From Porticoccaceae bacterium UBA1117 (GTDB lineage Bacteria; Pseudomonadota; Gammaproteobacteria; Pseudomonadales; Porticoccaceae), in the NCBI GenBank assembly GCA_002313335.1, contig DCBC01000073.1:1-9123 (forward strand): a stretch of 9,123 nucleotides of DNA, given 5' to 3'. Made by a program: the position numbers and the translations under genes. Below, piece by piece: positions 6,838-9,123 of the stretch (position 1 is the first letter of the stretch; every line of letters starts with the position of its first letter). The notes beneath the pieces were generated by a model. It was not told the origin of the DNA and ran no database searches. It saw nothing but the letters and a program-made list of their open reading frames with translations.

Positions 6838-7939
6838 TTGACGTTAGCTCTTTCTGCGTTTCTGCGCTAACAATAATTTCAATTCGGCGGTTCTTCGCTC
6901 TTCCTTCTTTTGTGGCGTTACTCTCTAAAGGTTTAGAATCAGAAAACCCGGCAACCACTAAGCGAGATTGTAAAACGCCTGAACGCGTAATTAGGGCCGC
7001 AGCAACCGAGGCGGCCCGAGCGGCCGAAAGATCCCAATTAGAAACAAATCTTTCACTAAACATAACGGGCATATTATCAGTATGGCCCTCTACTCTTACC
7101 CTTCCACTTGAGGTGTTTAAAATTTTACCCAGTTTATCTAAAAAGATCTTAGTTGTAGGCTTAAGTTCTGCTTGTCCTGAATCAAAAGAGTCTTGGCTAT
7201 CCAATCGAACTATCAAAAGGTCGTCCCTTAGAATTACATCGAGTCTTTCGTTGCTACTGTCTTCAAACAGGGCGTTCTGTATCTTTGTAATATCGCGGTT
7301 CAGCTCTAAGATATTTTCAGCACCATCGGCATTAGGCGTTTGCAGGTGTTGAGCACGAAAGTCAACCTGAATGTTGTTATCTGAATTGACCGTAAGCACC
7401 TTGGCGACTATGTCAATTGCACTCTGCTTTACTCGTGCCCCCTTTTTCTCGTCAGGATCTTCTCCACCTCCGCCAGGTGTAACCAAAGAATATAGCTCGA
7501 TAACAACAATATCATCCTCTATTTTTACTTTTACTTCTCCGTCAATAATTTCTTCAGAAAGAGTACGTCTTAGCTTGGTTTGCACTTGCTCAATATCAAT
7601 TGTTCCCGCTTCTGTTTCAGTATATTTTGCTCGGTACGAGCGGGTCGGTGTCGGTGCTTGTTTAGTAGGCTCGGCCAGGGGTGATGCTTCGGCAATCACG
7701 GGTGTATAGGTTTCATTCAGCATGCTTGTCGCCGTGGGGATATCATCCATAATGACTGTGCGCTGCGAGCCAAAGGCCGCTCGAATTGTCGCAGAAAAAT
7801 AAGCTTGCTCTTTGATATTTATCGCCGTGAAAGAGTACAGCAAAGCAAAGAAGGCCATTAACAAAATAGCCATATCGGCAAAAGTAGCCATCCAAGGGGG
7901 AGCTAACTTTGCGCATTTTGGGCAATCATCCTGATTTAT
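6830..7939 (-). CDS. Stator subunit PomB/MotB-like (upstream paralogue), apparent ATA start
   Basis: This is a second ion-channel/anchor subunit, 369 residues if started at ATA 7939. CxxC (C6, C9) precedes APPWMATFADM and one membrane helix (about 18-37) with the essential Asp at D22. A Pro/Thr-rich linker runs about 66-105. Residues 116-198 resemble the first half of a MotB C-terminal domain (EEIIDGEVKVKIEDDIVVIE). The full OmpA/MotB domain is about 216-357, with GHTDN (285-289), NWDLSAAR (301-308) and KNRRIEII. No ATG, GTG or TTG lies between the pomA stop and the membrane helix. The first canonical in-frame start, ATG 7891, falls at WM just before the helix, removes the cytoplasmic tail and has no Shine-Dalgarno. 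AAGGAG sits 7 nt before ATA 7939, and the resulting N-terminus, (M)NQDDCPKC, parallels MNDCKPC of the sister gene. It may be poorly translated. Confidence 0.85.
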   Translation of the reverse strand: MNQDDCPKCAKLAPPWMATFADMAILLMAFFALLYSFTAINIKEQAYFSATIRAAFGSQRTVIMDDIPTATSMLNETYTPVIAEASPLAEPTKQAPTPTRSYRAKYTETEAGTIDIEQVQTKLRRTLSEEIIDGEVKVKIEDDIVVIELYSLVTPGGGGEDPDEKKGARVKQSAIDIVAKVLTVNSDNNIQVDFRAQHLQTPNADGAENILELNRDITKIQNALFEDSSNERLDVILRDDLLIVRLDSQDSFDSGQAELKPTTKIFLDKLGKILNTSSGRVRVEGHTDNMPVMFSERFVSNWDLSAARAASVAAALITRSGVLQSRLVVAGFSDSKPLESNATKEGRAKNRRIEIIVSAETQKELTSNE

Positions 7940-7946
7940 AGCGTTG

Positions 7947-7952
7947 CTCCTT
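7947..7952 (-). promoter_or_regulatory. Strong Shine-Dalgarno in front of an ATA codon
   Basis: AAGGAG on the minus strand is separated by exactly 7 nt from ATA (7939-7937). This site decides the proposed start of the upstream PomB-like gene. The nearest downstream ATG, 17 nt away and out of frame, would make only eight codons before a stop. Confidence 0.75.
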
Positions 7953-7985
7953 AATAAAATACTGTACTTTAAACCGATTAGTAGT

Positions 7986-8762
7986 TTAGCTTGATGTTTC
8001 CTCAGCAGTCTGGTTCGCCTCGCGCTTCAGCTTTGCCTTGGGCGTCATAAAGGCTCCTAAAGTCTCCCCAAGCAATCTAGGGTTCTTTCCGCTTTTGATG
8101 AACATTATTCCCACAATAATGAGGTCATTATTATTAGCTTCACGCTTAGCATAGCCCTCTAGTTTCATTCCCATCGGAATAAAAAAGACATTAGCCAATA
8201 CCGACCCATAAAGCGTAGTCAATAGAGCAATGGCCATATTTGGCCCAATTGATGAGGGGTCATCGAGGTTCGCTAAGAGGTTGACCAGCCCAATAAGTGT
8301 ACCAATCATCCCCATACCCGGAGCCAATTCTGCCCCTGCGCTCAGTATGTCTGATCCGCTTTCGTGTCTAGCGGCCGTCAGCGCCTTTGCCCTTTCAAGC
8401 CCTTCCTCAATGATCTCGGATTTCATGCCGTCCACTAAGCCAGTGACCCCGGTCTGAAGTAACCGATTAGACAGCTCTACGCTCTCAAGCGCTACCATTC
8501 CATCTTTACGTGCTATTTGTGCAATATTTATAAGCTGATCAATCAATTCTTCTGGCTCTTCGGTCTTATTGACAAATACTTTTCCAATAACCGCACCTAG
8601 GCTTATTGCATCAGATAATTTAGAACGATAGAGCATTATCGAGACGGTAGCGCCAATCACCAGATAGATTGAGGGAGGATCAATTAACGCACCAATGTCT
8701 GAGATTCCAAGGGAAAGGAAAAACAGAGCGCCGATTAGACCAATGATTGAAGCGACATCCAT
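7986..8762 (-). CDS. pomA: Stator subunit PomA/MotA-like
   Basis: PomA/MotA forms the ring of the stator that rotates around the MotB/PomB dimer as ions pass and pushes on FliG. The product is 258 residues, typical of the sodium-type PomA (MotA is nearer 295). It has four predicted membrane helices at about 3-22, 30-47, 147-167 and 176-199. The cytoplasmic loop carries the conserved ARKDGMVALE (84-93), with R85 and K86 at positions that interact with the rotor in Vibrio PomA. ELAPGMGMIGTLIGL (145-159) contains the conserved Pro148, and ALLTTLYG (179-186) matches PomA almost exactly. Sodium coupling is inferred from this PomA-like character. ATG 8762 (MDVASIIGLIG) aligns with the PomA N-terminus and has AGG 7 nt upstream; the in-frame GTG at 8783 has neither. 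It is the first gene of the stator operon, with 46 bp to the next start. Confidence 0.94.
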   Translation of the reverse strand: MDVASIIGLIGALFFLSLGISDIGALIDPPSIYLVIGATVSIMLYRSKLSDAISLGAVIGKVFVNKTEEPEELIDQLINIAQIARKDGMVALESVELSNRLLQTGVTGLVDGMKSEIIEEGLERAKALTAARHESGSDILSAGAELAPGMGMIGTLIGLVNLLANLDDPSSIGPNMAIALLTTLYGSVLANVFFIPMGMKLEGYAKREANNNDLIIVGIMFIKSGKNPRLLGETLGAFMTPKAKLKREANQTAEETSS

Positions 8763-8781
8763 ATGTTCACCTAGTGCATAC

Positions 8782-8808
8782 ACATTGCCCGGAGGAAGCC
8801 TGTCTTTA
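8782..8808 (-). promoter_or_regulatory. Weak sigma-28-like promoter directly before pomA
   Basis: On the minus strand TAAA (8808-8805), a 15-base spacer and GGCAATGT (8789-8782) share the -35 and spacing of sigma-28 promoters, but the -10 matches only half of GCCGATAA. The start would be near 8775, which places the strong CRP site centre at about -42, the usual class II activator position. I see no good sigma-70 -10 at that distance. Confidence 0.35.
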
Positions 8809-8809
8809 A

Positions 8810-8825
8810 TGTGATATACATCACA
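8810..8825. promoter_or_regulatory. CRP (cAMP receptor protein) binding site upstream of pomA
   Basis: TGTGATATACATCACA has both half-sites TGTGA and TCACA intact with the canonical 6-bp spacing. It is centred about 55 bp upstream of the pomA start codon. Such a match is expected rarely by chance and suggests that carbon status controls the stator operon. Confidence 0.8.
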
Positions 8826-8832
8826 CTATGGC

Positions 8833-8940
8833 CTACACAGTGAGAATTAGATCACACTTATGCGGAAAAGTATAACCATAATAGTCAGCAATTAAAGACT
8901 CGCTCCAACCCGTTTGAGAGGTATCTCGATTAAGTACCAT
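8833..8940 (-). CDS. Candidate small ORF, 35 residues, function unknown
   Basis: An ATG at 8940 opens 35 codons, beginning MVLNRDTSQTGWSES and ending at TAG 8835-8833. GGGGA lies about 9-10 nt upstream, and a sigma-28-like promoter (8989-8963) would start transcription about 16 nt before the ATG. I do not recognise the product. It has no membrane segment or signal peptide; the tail contains one Cys and several Tyr. The weaker CRP-like site overlaps its 3' part, which argues that the stretch may simply be regulatory DNA. An ORF this short can easily arise by chance. Confidence 0.22.
   Translation of the reverse strand: MVLNRDTSQTGWSESLIADYYGYTFPHKCDLILTV
8841..8856. promoter_or_regulatory. 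Second, weaker CRP-like site
   Basis: TGAGA-ATTAGA-TCACA matches nine of the ten conserved half-site bases. Its centre is 31 bp (about three helical turns) from the stronger site at 8810-8825, so two CRP dimers could bind on the same face of the DNA. Confidence 0.5.
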
Positions 8941-8962
8941 AATCCTACATCCCCTGTGGGTA

Positions 8963-8989
8963 ATATCGACAGTTGTGGCTTAGAGTTTA
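8963..8989 (-). promoter_or_regulatory. Putative sigma-28 promoter upstream of the stator operon
   Basis: On the minus strand TAAA (8989-8986), a 15-base spacer and GTCGATAT (8970-8963) match TAAA-N15-GCCGATAA at the full -35 and at six of eight -10 bases. The start near 8957 would give pomA a leader of about 195 nt containing the small ORF and both CRP-like sites. If the CRP sites act on another promoter closer to pomA, the operon would have two promoters. Confidence 0.45.
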
Positions 8990-9026
8990 GTCCTCCATTA
9001 AGCATTTAATGCGTGTTACCCCTCTC

Positions 9027-9051
9027 TTATCGCTTTTCTCTTTTATCGCTT
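9027..9051. repeat. Direct repeat of TTATCGCTT
   Basis: TTATCGCTT occurs at 9027-9035 and again at 9043-9051, 16 bp apart, within a pyrimidine-rich tract. The second copy forms the left arm of the adjoining inverted repeat. This could be a pair of regulator half-sites; I do not recognise the motif. Confidence 0.4.
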
Positions 9052-9081
9052 GCCCGCGTTAGTCCCGACTAACTAAAGCGA
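9046..9081. repeat. Nested inverted repeat ahead of the right-edge gene
   Basis: The inner arms GTTAGTC (9058-9064) and GACTAAC (9067-9073) are perfect with a 2-bp centre. The outer arms TCGCTT (9046-9051) and AAGCGA (9076-9081) are also perfect but with unequal spacers (6 and 2 bp). No T run follows on either strand in the right place for a terminator, so an operator or a leader hairpin is more likely. Confidence 0.5.
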
Positions 9082-9117
9082 AAAATTCATATTTTTAGAT
9101 TTGTGCCGATATAAGTT

Positions 9118-9123
9118 AAGGAG
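9118..9123 (+). promoter_or_regulatory. Shine-Dalgarno at the window edge for a rightward gene
   Basis: The last six bases are AAGGAG, a near-perfect ribosome-binding site on the plus strand, so a gene divergent from the stator operon probably starts within about ten bases past the edge. GCCGATAT at 9105-9112 resembles a sigma-28 -10, but it lacks a -35 at the right distance and would start transcription at the ribosome-binding site. Confidence 0.5.

Noticed and set aside
6801..7352. Rightward 183-residue open frame
   Set aside because: Antisense shadow over both PomB-like genes; no recognisable domain.
7743..7925. Leftward 60-residue frame covering the start of the upstream PomB-like gene
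   Set aside because: Out-of-frame shadow of the conserved membrane-helix coding sequence; considered as a frameshift explanation, but the true frame is intact without any shift.
8763..8783. GTG start for pomA at 8783
   Set aside because: It adds seven residues absent from PomA proteins and has no Shine-Dalgarno, unlike ATG 8762.
9105..9112. GCCGATAT as a sigma-28 -10 for the right-edge gene
   Set aside because: No TAAA-like -35 at the needed 15-base distance, and the start would fall on the ribosome-binding site.

Overview
The window is a flagellar gene block from a gammaproteobacterium, probably a marine one. The evidence is FlrA/FleQ-type and FlrC/LafK-type sigma-54 regulators, a FliE/FliF pair, FliS, a sodium-type (PomA/PomB-like) stator, recognisable sigma-54 and sigma-28 promoters, and a near-canonical CRP operator. 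I cannot name the genus. There are no RNA genes, CRISPR arrays, insertion sequences or phage genes.

Layout, left to right. Positions 1-4809 are all read leftwards (minus strand). In transcription order they are an FlrA/FleQ-like activator with no N-terminal domain (4809-3622), a likely terminator, a sigma-54 promoter (3493-3478), an FlrC/LafK-like activator with a degenerate receiver (3431-1983), fliE (1964-1617) and fliF (1580 to beyond the left edge). A divergent spacer (4810-5208) follows, holding a sigma-54-like and a sigma-28-like promoter that point right into fliS (5209-5628). Convergent with fliS is the minus-strand stator operon: a PomA/MotA-like gene (8762-7986), then two different PomB/MotB-like genes (7939-6830 and 6837-5785) that overlap by 8 bp. 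A non-coding region of about 360 bp (8763-9123) carries a strong CRP site, a second weaker one, sigma-28-like elements, a candidate 35-residue ORF, and a palindrome. A ribosome-binding site sits at the right edge for a gene that begins just outside.

How the parts fit together (inference). The FlrA-like protein would switch on the sigma-54 promoter ahead of the FlrC/LafK-like gene. That operon makes the second activator plus the first basal-body parts, FliE and FliF. Late genes (fliS, possibly the stator) use sigma-28. No FlrB/FleS kinase lies between the two activators, and the second activator has lost the receiver aspartate, so the usual phosphorelay step seems absent. The FlrA-like protein also lacks its sensory domain and the residues I expect for cyclic-di-GMP binding. 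This resembles a simplified or secondary (lateral-type) flagellar system more than a standard polar one.

The most unusual parts are the two tandem PomB paralogues. Both have an extra half-copy of the peptidoglycan-binding fold in the linker. The upstream one has no usable ATG/GTG/TTG start: a good Shine-Dalgarno sits 7 nt before an ATA codon where homology places the start. Several starts are corrected here: the FlrC-like gene to GTG 3431, fliS to ATG 5209, and pomA to ATG 8762.
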